From CAZVAR01 sp964625225 (lineage in GTDB: Bacteria; Pseudomonadota; Alphaproteobacteria; JAJUGE01), in assembly GCA_964625225.1 (NCBI GenBank), contig CAZVAR010000056.1:1-21534 (forward strand): 21,534 nt of DNA, read 5' to 3'. Below the pieces are notes generated by a model that searched no databases, was not told the DNA's origin, and saw only the letters and a program-made list of their open reading frames with translations. Shown here piece after piece: positions 1 to 7,496 of the stretch (position 1 is the stretch's first letter; every line of letters begins with the position of its first letter). The translations under genes and the position numbers were made by a program.

Positions 1-972
1 CCCGTCGGCACGCCCGATGCCGGGGTTTACTGGCGTGTCATCGCCGAGCACGGCGTGAAGGCGCTGTTCACCGCCCCCACCGCCTTCCGCGCGATCAAGG
101 GCGCGGACCCCAATGGCGAGTTGATCCGCCGCTATGATCTGTCGGGTTTCCGGACCCTGTTCCTGGCCGGCGAGCGCTCGGACAGTGATACGGTGAAATG
201 GGCGGAGCGGATGCTCGGCGTACCGGTGATCGACCATTACTGGCAGACCGAGACCGGTTGGCCGATCCTCGGCAATTGCGTCGGCTTGGGCGCGCTGCCG
301 GTCAAGCACGGCTCGCCGACCAAGCCGGTGCCCGGCTACGACATGCGGGTGCTGGACCCCGAGACGCGTTCCGAACTGCCGCCCGACACGATCGGCGCGC
401 TCTGCCTGAAGCTGCCGCTGCCGCCGGGCTGTCTGCCCACACTGTGGCAGGCGGACCAGCGTTACGTCGACGCCTATCTCGCAGAGTTCCCCGGCTACTA
501 TAAGACTGCGGATGCCGGCCTGCGCGATGCGGACGGGTATTTCTACGTGATGGCGCGGACCGACGATATCATTAACGTTGCCGGCCACCGCCTCTCCACC
601 GGGGCCATGGAGGAGGTGCTCGCGCAGCACCCGGACGTGGCCGAATGCGCCGTGATCGGGGTGCACGACGATCTTAAGGGCCAGGTGCCGCTCGGCTTCC
701 TCGTGCTCAAGGCCGGCGTCAACCGCCCGCACGAGGAGATCGTGGCCGAGGTGATTCAGCGTGTTCGCGACGAGATCGGCGCCGTCGCCTCATTCCGCAC
801 GGCGACCGTCGTGCAGCGTCTGCCCAAGACCCGCAGCGGCAAGATTCTCCGTGGCACCATGGCCAAGATCGCCGACGGCGAGGCCTATAACGTCCCGGCC
901 ACCATTGACGACCCCGCCATCCTGGATGAGATCGCGGGGGCGTTGCAGGGGCTGGGATACGCGCGGAAGTAG
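1..972 (+). CDS. prpE: Propionyl-CoA synthetase, C-terminal part (5' end outside window)
   Basis: The enzyme activates propionate with ATP and CoA to propionyl-CoA through an acyl-adenylate, in the cytoplasm. The frame is open from base 1 (PVGTPDAGVYWRVIAEHGVK), so the gene starts upstream. The 323 visible residues are about half of the usual roughly 630. Seen here are the ANL-superfamily core HYWQTETGW, the hinge region YFYVMARTDDIINVAGHRLS, and the C-terminal PKTRSGKILR. The lysine in that last motif (codon 841-843) is the catalytic, reversibly acetylated residue in this family. KALFTAPTAFRAIK fits PrpE better than acetyl-CoA synthetase. The gene ends in TAG at 970-972 and is followed by a strong hairpin. 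Its neighbourhood (isocitrate lyase, acyl-CoA type regulator) suits short-chain fatty-acid use. Acetyl-CoA synthetase activity cannot be excluded from sequence alone. Confidence 0.93.
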   Translation, partial: PVGTPDAGVYWRVIAEHGVKALFTAPTAFRAIKGADPNGELIRRYDLSGFRTLFLAGERSDSDTVKWAERMLGVPVIDHYWQTETGWPILGNCVGLGALPVKHGSPTKPVPGYDMRVLDPETRSELPPDTIGALCLKLPLPPGCLPTLWQADQRYVDAYLAEFPGYYKTADAGLRDADGYFYVMARTDDIINVAGHRLSTGAMEEVLAQHPDVAECAVIGVHDDLKGQVPLGFLVLKAGVNRPHEEIVAEVIQRVRDEIGAVASFRTATVVQRLPKTRSGKILRGTMAKIADGEAYNVPATIDDPAILDEIAGALQGLGYARK

Positions 973-1041
973 GGCGCGAACGGCCGGCGCACCGTCGCAT
1001 CGGCTCCGGTGAGCGTCGTTCCCGACGGCGCGGATGCCCGG

Positions 1042-1083
1042 GGGGTGATCCGGAGCCGCGCTGCGCGTGCTCGGGATCACTCC
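1042..1083. repeat. Long imperfect palindrome/hairpin downstream of prpE
   Basis: The arms are GGGGTGATCCGGAGC (1042-1056) and GCTCGGGATCACTCC (1069-1083). They pair at 13 of 15 positions, with one further G-U wobble and one G-G mismatch. The loop region contains a smaller CGCG-CTG-CGCG stem. No T-run follows, so it is not a textbook intrinsic terminator. The near-symmetry and GATCC/GGATC core resemble dispersed palindromic repeats common between genes in alphaproteobacteria. It may end or stabilise the prpE transcript. Nothing else recognisable was seen between 973 and 1252 apart from this hairpin. Confidence 0.55.
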
Positions 1084-1263
1084 GCCTGACGGCTGTGCTC
1101 AGGTGCGAGACCCCGCCACCGTCACGATCCGTCCTGCGGGTGCCGCATCGCGGGGTGACTCGCCCCTGCGCGGCACTTACTATTCGATATACGCGCCGGA
1201 TTCTCCGCCGGTCGCGCTCGCGCACCGGAGGCCGGCGCAACAACGATCGTGCGGAGGAAACCC

Positions 1264-2367
1264 ATGCAGTTCGGCCTGTTTACCATGCCGTCGCATCCGC
1301 CGGAGCGGAGCCTCTATGACGGTCATCAATGGGATCTCCAGGTGTTGCGCTGGATCGATCGGCTCGGTTTCACCGAGGCGTGGATCGGCGAGCACCACAC
1401 CGCGCCCTGGGAGCCGCACCCGTCGCCCGACCTGCTGGTGGCGCAGGCGCTGATGCAGACCGAGCGCATCCGGCTCGGCCCGGGAGGCTTCCTGCTTCCC
1501 TATCATCATCCGGCCGAGCTCGCCAACCGCGTCGCCATGCTCGACCATCTGTCGCAGGGACGGCTCAATTTCGGTGTTGCGGCGAGCGGACTTCCCAGCG
1601 ACTGGGCCATGTTCGACGTGGATGGCATGTCCGGGCAGAACCGCGACATGACCCGTGAGGCGCTCGAGATCATCCTGCGCCTGTGGACGGAAGAGGGGCC
1701 GTTCGAGCACCGCGGCAAATATTGGAACGTCAACAAGACCGGGGTGATGTTCGAGACGTTGAAGCCGCACATCAAGCCTCTCCAGGAGCCGCATCCGCCG
1801 ATCGGCGTCGCCGGACTCAGCAAGAGCTCCGACACGTTGAAGCTCGCCGGTGAGCGCGGCTTCATTCCGATGAGCCTAAACCTCAATCCGGCTTATGTCG
1901 GCAGCCACTGGGACTCGGTCGAGGAGGGCGCGCGACGCACCGGCCGGACACCGAGCCGCGCCGATTGGCGTCTCGTGCGCGAGATCTTCGTCGCGGAGAC
2001 CGACGAGGAGGCGTGGCGCCTCTCGGTCGGCGGAATGATGGGCCGGATGATGCGGGAGTACTTCCTCCCGCTGCTCGCGAATTTCGGTTTCACGGACTAT
2101 CTCAAGCACGATCCCGATGTACCAGATTCCGACGTCACGCCGGAATATTGCGCGAAGCACAATTGGCTGATCGGCTCACCCGCCACCGTCGCAGAGAAGC
2201 TGGAGCGGGTGTATGACGAGGTCGGCGGCTTCGGCACGCTGCTGGTGTTCGGTTTCGACTATGCTGAGAACCCGGAGGCTTGGCGGACCTCGCTTGGGCT
2301 AATCGCTGAGGAAGTCCTGCCTAAGGTCGCGCGACTGGAACCGCGGCGAGCCGCTGCCGTCGCCTGA
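1264..2367 (+). CDS. LLM class (luciferase-like) flavin-dependent oxidoreductase
   Basis: This is a predicted FMN/F420-type TIM-barrel monooxygenase of the bacterial luciferase superfamily; the substrate is unknown. The 367-residue protein opens with MQFGLFTMPSHPPERSLYDG. It continues with the typical EAWIGEHHTAPWEPHPSPDL block, a GPGGFLLPYHHPAELANR segment and LSQGRLNFGVAASGLPSDW, the order seen in limonene-monooxygenase-like and alkanal-monooxygenase-like members. I chose the ATG at 1264 because GGAGGA at 1253-1258 lies 5 bases upstream; a GTG at 1249 is in frame but lacks this support. It is a single gene on the plus strand, convergent with DUF4170/aceA, with a 34-bp palindrome right after its stop. 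Nearby prpE and aceA hint at organic-acid catabolism, but that does not define a substrate. Confidence 0.9.
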   Translation: MQFGLFTMPSHPPERSLYDGHQWDLQVLRWIDRLGFTEAWIGEHHTAPWEPHPSPDLLVAQALMQTERIRLGPGGFLLPYHHPAELANRVAMLDHLSQGRLNFGVAASGLPSDWAMFDVDGMSGQNRDMTREALEIILRLWTEEGPFEHRGKYWNVNKTGVMFETLKPHIKPLQEPHPPIGVAGLSKSSDTLKLAGERGFIPMSLNLNPAYVGSHWDSVEEGARRTGRTPSRADWRLVREIFVAETDEEAWRLSVGGMMGRMMREYFLPLLANFGFTDYLKHDPDVPDSDVTPEYCAKHNWLIGSPATVAEKLERVYDEVGGFGTLLVFGFDYAENPEAWRTSLGLIAEEVLPKVARLEPRRAAAVA

Positions 2368-2370
2368 TAC

Positions 2371-2404
2371 TGTCCCTCCCTCCCCGCGCGGGGAGGGAGG
2401 GACA
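2371..2404. terminator. 34-bp perfect palindrome between convergent genes, likely bidirectional terminator
   Basis: The 17-base arm TGTCCCTCCCTCCCCGC is followed immediately by its exact reverse complement, so the whole 34 bp reads the same on both strands. It begins 3 bases after the LLM oxidoreductase stop and ends 13 bases before the DUF4170 stop on the other strand, ideal for stopping both transcripts. There is no U-tract on either side. Very similar CCCTCCCC/GGGGAGGG palindromes occur as dispersed intergenic elements in many alphaproteobacteria, so it may also be a repeat-family member. Confidence 0.6.
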
Positions 2405-2417
2405 TGAGCGGGACCGC

Positions 2418-2621
2418 TCAGCGCAGTATTTCCTCCGCGATCGAATAGCGGGCGGTGCAGGTGCTGCGCGTGCTCTCGGCGAGCCGCTGCCATTCGGCTC
2501 GTGCTGCCGCGGAGTCTTGGAAGGGACCTGCCACCGTCTCGGTGCCGGGCACGAGTGCCGCGAAGTCGGTGTTCTTGTACTCGCCGCCCACCACCCAGTA
2601 GCGCTTGCGCTGCTGGTTCAT
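2418..2621 (-). CDS. DUF4170 family small protein
   Basis: A 67-residue protein beginning MNQQRKRYWVVGGEYKNTDF. The N-terminal RYWVVGGEY-x-(T/S)-DF block and the later VAGPFQDSAAARAEWQRLAE segment are characteristic of DUF4170, a small alphaproteobacterial family without assigned function. The composition suggests a compact soluble domain with no signal peptide or membrane helix. The ATG at 2619-2621 has a GGAGGA ribosome-binding site at 2631-2636 with 9 bases of spacing. It lies 25 bases downstream of the aceA stop on the same strand, so co-transcription with isocitrate lyase is likely. A role in the glyoxylate bypass would be inference from that position only. It is followed by the 34-bp palindrome shared with the convergent gene. 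Confidence 0.88.
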   Translation of the reverse strand: MNQQRKRYWVVGGEYKNTDFAALVPGTETVAGPFQDSAAARAEWQRLAESTRSTCTARYSIAEEILR

Positions 2622-2646
2622 CTCCGTCTTTCCTCCGTGAAGGCCA

Positions 2647-3963
2647 TCACTCTGCCGCTGCCCGGGGGACGGTTCCGGAAGCCGACTGGTGGAACTGCTC
2701 CGTCTCGGTAGACTCGGCCAACGCCGTCGTTGAGGCGGTGCCGCCGGTGATCGCCAGGGACACCGCGTCGAAATAGCCGGTGCCCACCTCGCGCTGGTGC
2801 CGCACCGCCGTGTAGCCCTCGGCCTCGGCTGCGAATTCCGCCTGTTGCAGCGCCGAATAGGCGCCCATGCCGCGTAGCCGGTAGCCGCGGGCCAGTTCGA
2901 ACATCGACAAGTTGAGGCTGTGGAAGCCCGCCAGTGTCACGAACTGGAACTTGTATCCCATCGCCCCCAGCTCGCGCTGGAAGCGCAGGATCGTTGCATC
3001 GTCGAGATGCGCTTTCCAGTTGAACGAGGGCGAGCAGTTGTAGGCCAGCATCTTGCCCGGAAACTCCCGGTGGATCGCCTCGGCGAACCGGCGCGCCTCG
3101 TCGAGATCCGGGGTTGAAGTCTCCCACCAGATCAGGTCCGCATACGGCGCGAAGGCCAGCCCGCGGGCGATGCAATGGTCGAGGCCCGTTCCCGCCCGCA
3201 GCCGGTAGAAACCCTCGGCCGTACGCTCGCCGGTGATGAAGCGACGGTCGCGCTCGTCGATGTCGCTGGTGATCAGCTTGGCCGAGAACGCGTCGGTACG
3301 GGCCAGGATCAGGGTCGGCACTCCCATCGTGTCGGCGGCCAGCAGCGCCGCATTGAGATTGCGGATGTGCGCCGCAGTCGGGATCAGCACTTTGCCGCCC
3401 ATGTGCCCGCACTTCTTCTCCGAGGCGAGCTGGTCCTCGAAATGCACGCCGGCCGCGCCCGCCTCGATATAGGTCTTCATGATCTCGAAGGCGTTCAGCG
3501 GTCCACCGAAGCCGGCCTCGGCATCGGCGACGATAGGGGCGAACCAGTCGATGTCGCCCTTGCCTTCCAGCGTCTGGATCTCGTCGGCGCGCTTGAAGGC
3601 GCGATTGATCCGGCGCGCCAGATCGGGGCCGCTGTCGGCCGGGTAGAGGCTCTGGTCGGGATACATGGCGCCGGCCGTGTTCGCGTCGGCCGCGACCTGC
3701 CAGCCCGACAGGTAGATCGCCTCCAGGCCGGCCTTGACCATCTGCATCGCCTGATTCCCGGTCATGGCGCCCAACGCGTTCACATAGGGGCGTTCGTGGA
3801 GCAGCGCCCACAGCCGGTTCGCGCCGCGCTCGGCCAGCGTGTGGCGGATCCGCACCGACCCGCGCAGCCGCGCCGCGTCGATCGGCGAATAATCGCGCCG
3901 GATTCCGTCGAAGCGGCCCGCCGGTGCCTCCGGCACCAGCGCCTCGAAGTCTCTGTCGGCCAA
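2647..3963 (-). CDS. aceA: Isocitrate lyase
   Basis: The enzyme cleaves isocitrate to glyoxylate and succinate, the first step of the glyoxylate bypass needed for growth on acetate and other C2 sources. The 438-residue protein is close to the 434 of the E. coli enzyme. The active-site loop KKCGHMGGK is at residues 183-191 (catalytic Cys185). YLSGWQVAADAN lies near 84-95 and NCSPSFNW at 309-316, both diagnostic of isocitrate lyase rather than 2-methylisocitrate lyase. The start is a TTG at 3961-3963, chosen because AAGGAG (3971-3976) sits 7 bases upstream and no nearby in-frame ATG exists. DUF4170 follows after 25 bases. The gene is divergent from a short-chain acyl-CoA type regulator, the usual arrangement for controlling acetate/propionate genes. 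No malate synthase is in the window. Confidence 0.96.
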   Translation of the reverse strand: MADRDFEALVPEAPAGRFDGIRRDYSPIDAARLRGSVRIRHTLAERGANRLWALLHERPYVNALGAMTGNQAMQMVKAGLEAIYLSGWQVAADANTAGAMYPDQSLYPADSGPDLARRINRAFKRADEIQTLEGKGDIDWFAPIVADAEAGFGGPLNAFEIMKTYIEAGAAGVHFEDQLASEKKCGHMGGKVLIPTAAHIRNLNAALLAADTMGVPTLILARTDAFSAKLITSDIDERDRRFITGERTAEGFYRLRAGTGLDHCIARGLAFAPYADLIWWETSTPDLDEARRFAEAIHREFPGKMLAYNCSPSFNWKAHLDDATILRFQRELGAMGYKFQFVTLAGFHSLNLSMFELARGYRLRGMGAYSALQQAEFAAEAEGYTAVRHQREVGTGYFDAVSLAITGGTASTTALAESTETEQFHQSASGTVPRAAAE

Positions 3964-4014
3964 TTGCCGTCTCCTTTGTCACATACGTCCGGCGGCATGG
4001 CGCCGCCGCCGATG

Positions 4015-4024
4015 ACAATTTGAC
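4015..4024 (-). promoter_or_regulatory. Operator-like element GTCAAATTGT, copy 1 (leader of aceA)
   Basis: The minus strand reads GTCAAATTGT here, identical to the plus-strand copy at 4098-4107. The two copies face each other across the divergent promoter region. This one would lie downstream of the predicted aceA transcription start, where a bound repressor could block elongation. ScfR-family regulators such as PccR are known to bind A/T-rich TTTGCAAA-type repeats, so a related AT-rich site is plausible. Assigning it to the neighbouring regulator is inference. Confidence 0.4.
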
Positions 4025-4043
4025 AGCATCAGCGGCCAAGTCG

Positions 4044-4072
4044 ATAATAAGCTTGCGTGAAAAAGGTTGGAA
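4044..4072 (-). promoter_or_regulatory. Candidate aceA promoter
   Basis: On the minus strand a TATTAT -10 hexamer (plus-strand 4044-4049) lies 17 bases from TTCCAA (4067-4072) as a weak -35. Transcription would start near 4037, giving a leader of roughly 70 bases before the TTG start. The -10 matches the sigma-70 consensus at 5 of 6 positions, the -35 at 3 of 6. This is an inference from pattern only. Confidence 0.4.
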
Positions 4073-4097
4073 TGTGTGATTTACGCCGATCCAGATC

Positions 4098-4117
4098 GTC
4101 AAATTGTAAAAATTGTA
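4098..4117 (+). promoter_or_regulatory. Operator-like element, copy 2, with tandem AAATTGT repeat
   Basis: GTCAAATTGT (4098-4107) repeats copy 1 in the opposite orientation. It is followed by a second AAATTGT at 4110-4116, giving two AAATTGT units with a 9-base period. The stretch is strikingly AT-rich against GC-rich surroundings and ends exactly at the preferred ATG of the regulator. This suggests autoregulation, or alternatively a promoter element. Confidence 0.42.
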
Positions 4118-5569
4118 TGTCTCTGGAATCCCTGAATCGTCAACAGAAGCTGTTCAGCGGGCGTCAGATCCGTCGTCTCCGCCGCGAGCTGGGCCTGACT
4201 CAGGCCGGCATGGCGGCGGAGCTCGGCATCTCGACCAGCTATCTCAATCTGCTCGAGCGTAACCAGCGCCCGGTGACGGCGCAGCTTCTGGTGCGCCTCG
4301 TCGAGGCGTACGACGTGGATCCGCGTGACTTCGCCGGCACCGAGGAGGCGAGCGCGCTCGCCAGCCTGAACGAGGTGTTCCGCGATCCGATCTTCGCCGG
4401 CTACGGCATCGAGCAGCAGGAGTTGAAGGAGGTGGCCGCCGCCAGCCCGGGGATCAGCCGGGCGGTGATCGCGCTCTACCAAGCCTATCGCCGAGCCCTG
4501 ACCAGTGCAGCCGAGCTGGGCGGTCGCATCGCCGGCGACGACGGTCCGATCGCGGTGGACGAGTTACGTGATCCGGCGGACGAGGTGCGCGACTTCCTGC
4601 AGGCACGCAGCAACCATTTTCCGGCGCTCGAGGCCGCCGCGGAGGAGGTCCACGCGCGTGCCCGGCTGTCGGCGGACGAACTCTATTCCGGCCTGAAGGC
4701 GTGGCTGGAGCAGACCCTGGGGATCGGTTGCGCCACCATGCCGGTCGACCTGATGCCGACGCTGATCCGTTCCTACGATCGCCATCGTCGCCGCGTTCTG
4801 GTCTCGGAGGCCCTGACCGAATCGGGACGGGCCTTCCAACTCGCCCATCAGCTCGCACTGCTGGAATACGGCCCGTTGCTCGACCGGATTGTGGCTGAGG
4901 CGGCCTTCCCGGCGATGGAGACGCGCGCGCTTGCCCGAGTCAACCTTGCCAACTATTTCGCGGCTGCGGTGATGATGCCCTACGAGGCGTTCCTGCGCGC
5001 GGCGGAATCGCTGCGGTACGACATAGACGTGCTGTGCCGCCGCTTCTCGGCCAGCTTCGAGCAGGTCTGCCACCGCCTGACGACGCTGCAGCGGCCGGGC
5101 GCACGCGGTGTGCCCTTCTTCATGGTCCGGATCGACGCGGCGGGCAACGTCTCGAAGCGGCTCAGCTCCGGCAGCTTCCAGTTCGCCCGTTTCGGTGGCG
5201 CCTGTCCGCGCTGGAACGTCCATGCCGCTTTCCAGGCGGCCGGGCCGCATTCTGTCGCAGGTCATTCAGATGCCCGACGGTACGCGCTATTTCAGCATCG
5301 CGCGCACCGTGCCGCGCGCCGGTCCCGGCTTCACCCAGCCGGAGGCGGGGTTTGCGATCGCGCTCGGCTGCGAGATCGCGTATGCCGGCCGTCTGATCTA
5401 TGCGGATGCCGTCCGCCTCGAGGACCCGGCGGCGGATACGCCCATCGGCGTCAACTGTCGCCTTTGTGAGCGTCCGGACTGCCAACAGCGCGCGGTTCCA
5501 CCGCTCAACCGCCCCCTCGTGATCGATGAGGCGCGCCGCGACATCTCGCCTTTCCGGTTCGCGCTTTAG
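4117..5569 (+). pseudogene. Short-chain fatty acyl-CoA regulator (ScfR/RamB-like, XRE family), frameshifted
   Basis: The reconstructed protein is about 483 residues. It has an XRE helix-turn-helix (IRRLRRELGLTQAGMAAELG onward, residues 18-70), a middle IrrE/ImmA-like segment (AFQLAHQLALLEYGP) and a DUF2083-type C-terminus with GVNCRLCERPDCQQRA. Family members (PccR, RamB, MccR) sense short-chain acyl-CoA and control acetate/propionate genes. The first frame runs well through FARFGGACPRWNVHAAFQAAG. The family sequence then continues in the +1 frame as RILSQVIQMPDGTRYFSIARTV to the TAG at 5567-5569. Dropping one G from GGG (5242-5244) restores the whole gene. Unrepaired, translation would continue to 5469 with an unrelated tail after about residue 375, losing the C-terminal domain. 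The start is placed at ATG 4117; an in-frame ATG at 4072 and GTG at 4057 are alternatives. The gene is divergent from aceA. The change could be a real mutation or a base-calling error. Confidence 0.82.
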
Positions 5570-5600
5570 CGGGCCGGTCATCCCTGGGCGACCGGCCCGC
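5569..5600 (+). terminator. Stem-loop terminator of the regulator gene
   Basis: A perfect 11-bp stem GCGGGCCGGTC (5569-5579) pairs with GACCGGCCCGC (5590-5600) around a 10-base loop, starting at the last base of the regulator stop codon. No U-tract follows, so efficiency is uncertain. Its preserved position right at the +1-frame stop supports that stop as the original gene end. Confidence 0.55.
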
Positions 5601-5746
5601 AGCGGCGATGGCGTGGCCCTGCGGCCGAATGCCGGCACGAACGCCCGCGCCCCGGCGCGCCGGAGCCGATACCAGCGGAGCGGAAACCTAGGCTGATGCG
5701 ATCGCCGGGGACGGCCGCGGCCGATACTCCTCCTGCCTGAGCCGTG

Positions 5747-6385
5747 CTAGTCCCGGGCTTCCATTTCGGCCGGTTCGGGTGTCGCGTCGGGCGCGGCTTC
5801 AGTCGCCGCGTCGGCTGCACTCTCCTCGGCCTCCACCGGGCTGCCCTCGGCGTCACGGGCGGCGATCTTCGACTGTGCCTCGGCGATCGCGGCGTTCAGC
5901 TCGGTATAGGTGCAGAGACCCAGGTCGACCGGGTGCTGCGGCTTGATGTTCGCGGTGTTCCAGTGGGTGCGGTCGCGGATCGCCGTGATCGTGTTCTTGG
6001 TCGTCCCGAGCAGGCGGGAGATCTGCGCGTCAGACAGTTCCGGGTGGTTGCGCAGCAGCCAAGCGATCGCGTTGGGCTTGTCGTGCCGCTTGGCGACCGG
6101 TGTGTAGCGCGGACCCTTGGTTCGTACCGTCGCGCGCGGGATCGTGCTCGGCGCTGTCTGCAGCCGGGCGGCCGGGTTCTGCTCGCAGCGGGCGATCTCT
6201 TCGGCAGTCAGTTCTCCCGCCTGAACCGGATTGCGGCCGACGATACCGACTGCCACCTCGCCGTCTGCAATCGCCTGTACCTCCAGCGGGTGCAGGCCGC
6301 AGAAATCCGCGACCTGCTCGAAAGTTAGGGTCGTGTTCTCGATCAGCCACACAGCAGTGGCCTTAGGCATCAGGGGCTGCGCCAT
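5747..6385 (-). CDS. trcR: TrcR/DUF1013 cell cycle transcriptional regulator
   Basis: A 212-residue protein of the DUF1013 family, known in alphaproteobacteria as the cell-cycle transcriptional regulator TrcR. The N-terminus MAQPLMPKATAVWLIEN, followed by LTFEQVADFCGLHPLEVQAI, is the family hallmark. A second helix-turn-helix-like stretch follows (NHPELSDAQISRLLGTTKNT, then ITAIRDRTHWN). The C-terminus is rich in alanine and glutamate and probably disordered. I placed the start at 6385 because GGAAGGA (plus-strand 6391-6397) lies 5 bases upstream and the family begins with MAQPLMPKATAVWL; upstream in-frame codons give a non-family extension. It lies 109 bases downstream of the quinone oxidoreductase on the same strand, so read-through is possible. 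It is convergent with the regulator across 5570-5746, which holds one hairpin and nothing else I recognise. Confidence 0.93.
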   Translation of the reverse strand: MAQPLMPKATAVWLIENTTLTFEQVADFCGLHPLEVQAIADGEVAVGIVGRNPVQAGELTAEEIARCEQNPAARLQTAPSTIPRATVRTKGPRYTPVAKRHDKPNAIAWLLRNHPELSDAQISRLLGTTKNTITAIRDRTHWNTANIKPQHPVDLGLCTYTELNAAIAEAQSKIAARDAEGSPVEAEESAADAATEAAPDATPEPAEMEARD

Positions 6386-6494
6386 CTTAATCCTTCCGTC
6401 GCGGCGGGGCGGAGTTCCCCCGCGCTGTCCAAGAGCGTCGTTGCCGATCGACAATATGGAAACGGGCAGCGGAACGGCCAGCCCGAACGGCGAC

Positions 6495-7496
6495 TCAATT
6501 GACCAGCAGGATCTTACCGATATGTCGGCTCGATTCCATCAGCCGATGCGCTTCGGCAGCTTCGGCCAGCGGAAACTTCTTGTAGATCACCGGCCAGCAT
6601 TTGCCGGCGGCGAACAGCGGCCAGACCTTGTCCTCCAGTGCCCGACAGATGCTGCCCTTCTGTTCCACCGTCCGCGAGCGTAGGGTAGATCCGGTCACGG
6701 TCAGATGCTTGCGGTGGATCAAGCCGAAATCGGCTTCCACCTTGGTGCCGGCCTGGAGGGCGACGAAGCAGAGCCGCCCCTCGCGGGCCAGCAGGTCGAG
6801 CTCCCGCGGGATATATGGGCCGCCGACCATGTCCAGGATCACATCGACGCCGCGGCCCTTCGTGAATTCCTTGCCGACCGCGACGAAGTCCTCGGTGCGA
6901 TAGTTGATCGCACGATCGGCGCCGAACTCGATGCAGGCCTTGCATTTCTCGTCCGAGCCGGCGGTGGCCAGCACCGGCGAGCCGAACGCCTTGGCGAGCT
7001 GGATCGCGGTGTAGCCGATGCCGCTGGTGCCGCCCTGGACCAGGAATACCTCGCCCGGCTGGAGACGCGAGCGCTCGAAGACGTTGGTCCAAACGGTGCA
7101 GAAGGTCTCGGGCACACCGCCTGCGGAGACCAGGTCGACCTTCGGCGGAAGCGGCATGCATTGCGGTTCCGGCACATTGACATACTCGGCATAGCCGCCG
7201 CCCGACAGCAGCGCGCAGACTTGATCGCCGACCTTGAAGCGGTGGGCACCCGGCCCGGCCGCGACCACCGTCCCGGCGCATTCGAGGCCGGGAATGTCGG
7301 TGACGCCGGGCGGCATCGGGTATTTGCCCATTCGCTGCAGGCAGTCGGCCCGGTTGACCCCGGCGCTGGCGATCTTGATCAGCACCTCGCCTCCCGCCGG
7401 CTTGGGCACCGGCCGCGTACAGGTGGTCAGCGCCTCCGGGCCGCCGGGCTGGCGAATCTCGATCGCGGTCATGGTGTCGGGAATGGCGGCGGTCAT
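6495..7496 (-). CDS. NAD(P)H-quinone oxidoreductase, zinc-independent MDR family
   Basis: A 333-residue medium-chain dehydrogenase/reductase of the quinone oxidoreductase (QOR, PIG3-like) branch. It is expected to reduce quinones or enones with NADPH in the cytoplasm. It shows the GroES-like N-terminal domain with AGVNRADCLQRMGKYPMPPG (about 46-64) and IPGLECAGTV (68-77). The Rossmann motif GGTSGIGYTAIQLAKAFG follows (155-172). The structural and catalytic zinc cysteines of alcohol dehydrogenases are absent. The ATG at 7494-7496 is preferred over an internal ATG at residue 9 because GGAGGG precedes it by about 10 bases. It is divergent from the DUF1192 gene and upstream of trcR on the same strand. 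The physiological substrate cannot be read from the sequence. Confidence 0.92.
   Translation of the reverse strand: MTAAIPDTMTAIEIRQPGGPEALTTCTRPVPKPAGGEVLIKIASAGVNRADCLQRMGKYPMPPGVTDIPGLECAGTVVAAGPGAHRFKVGDQVCALLSGGGYAEYVNVPEPQCMPLPPKVDLVSAGGVPETFCTVWTNVFERSRLQPGEVFLVQGGTSGIGYTAIQLAKAFGSPVLATAGSDEKCKACIEFGADRAINYRTEDFVAVGKEFTKGRGVDVILDMVGGPYIPRELDLLAREGRLCFVALQAGTKVEADFGLIHRKHLTVTGSTLRSRTVEQKGSICRALEDKVWPLFAAGKCWPVIYKKFPLAEAAEAHRLMESSRHIGKILLVN

Noticed and set aside
2618..4102. 494-residue alternative frame on the minus strand overlapping aceA
   Set aside because: The in-frame aceA reading carries all isocitrate lyase motifs; this frame is arginine/glycine-rich shadow sequence.
5230..5260. 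Programmed +1 frameshift in the regulator
   Set aside because: The site GCC GGG CCG is not a recognised slippery sequence, no stop codon lies at the shift point, and the family is normally encoded in one frame; mutation or sequencing error is simpler.
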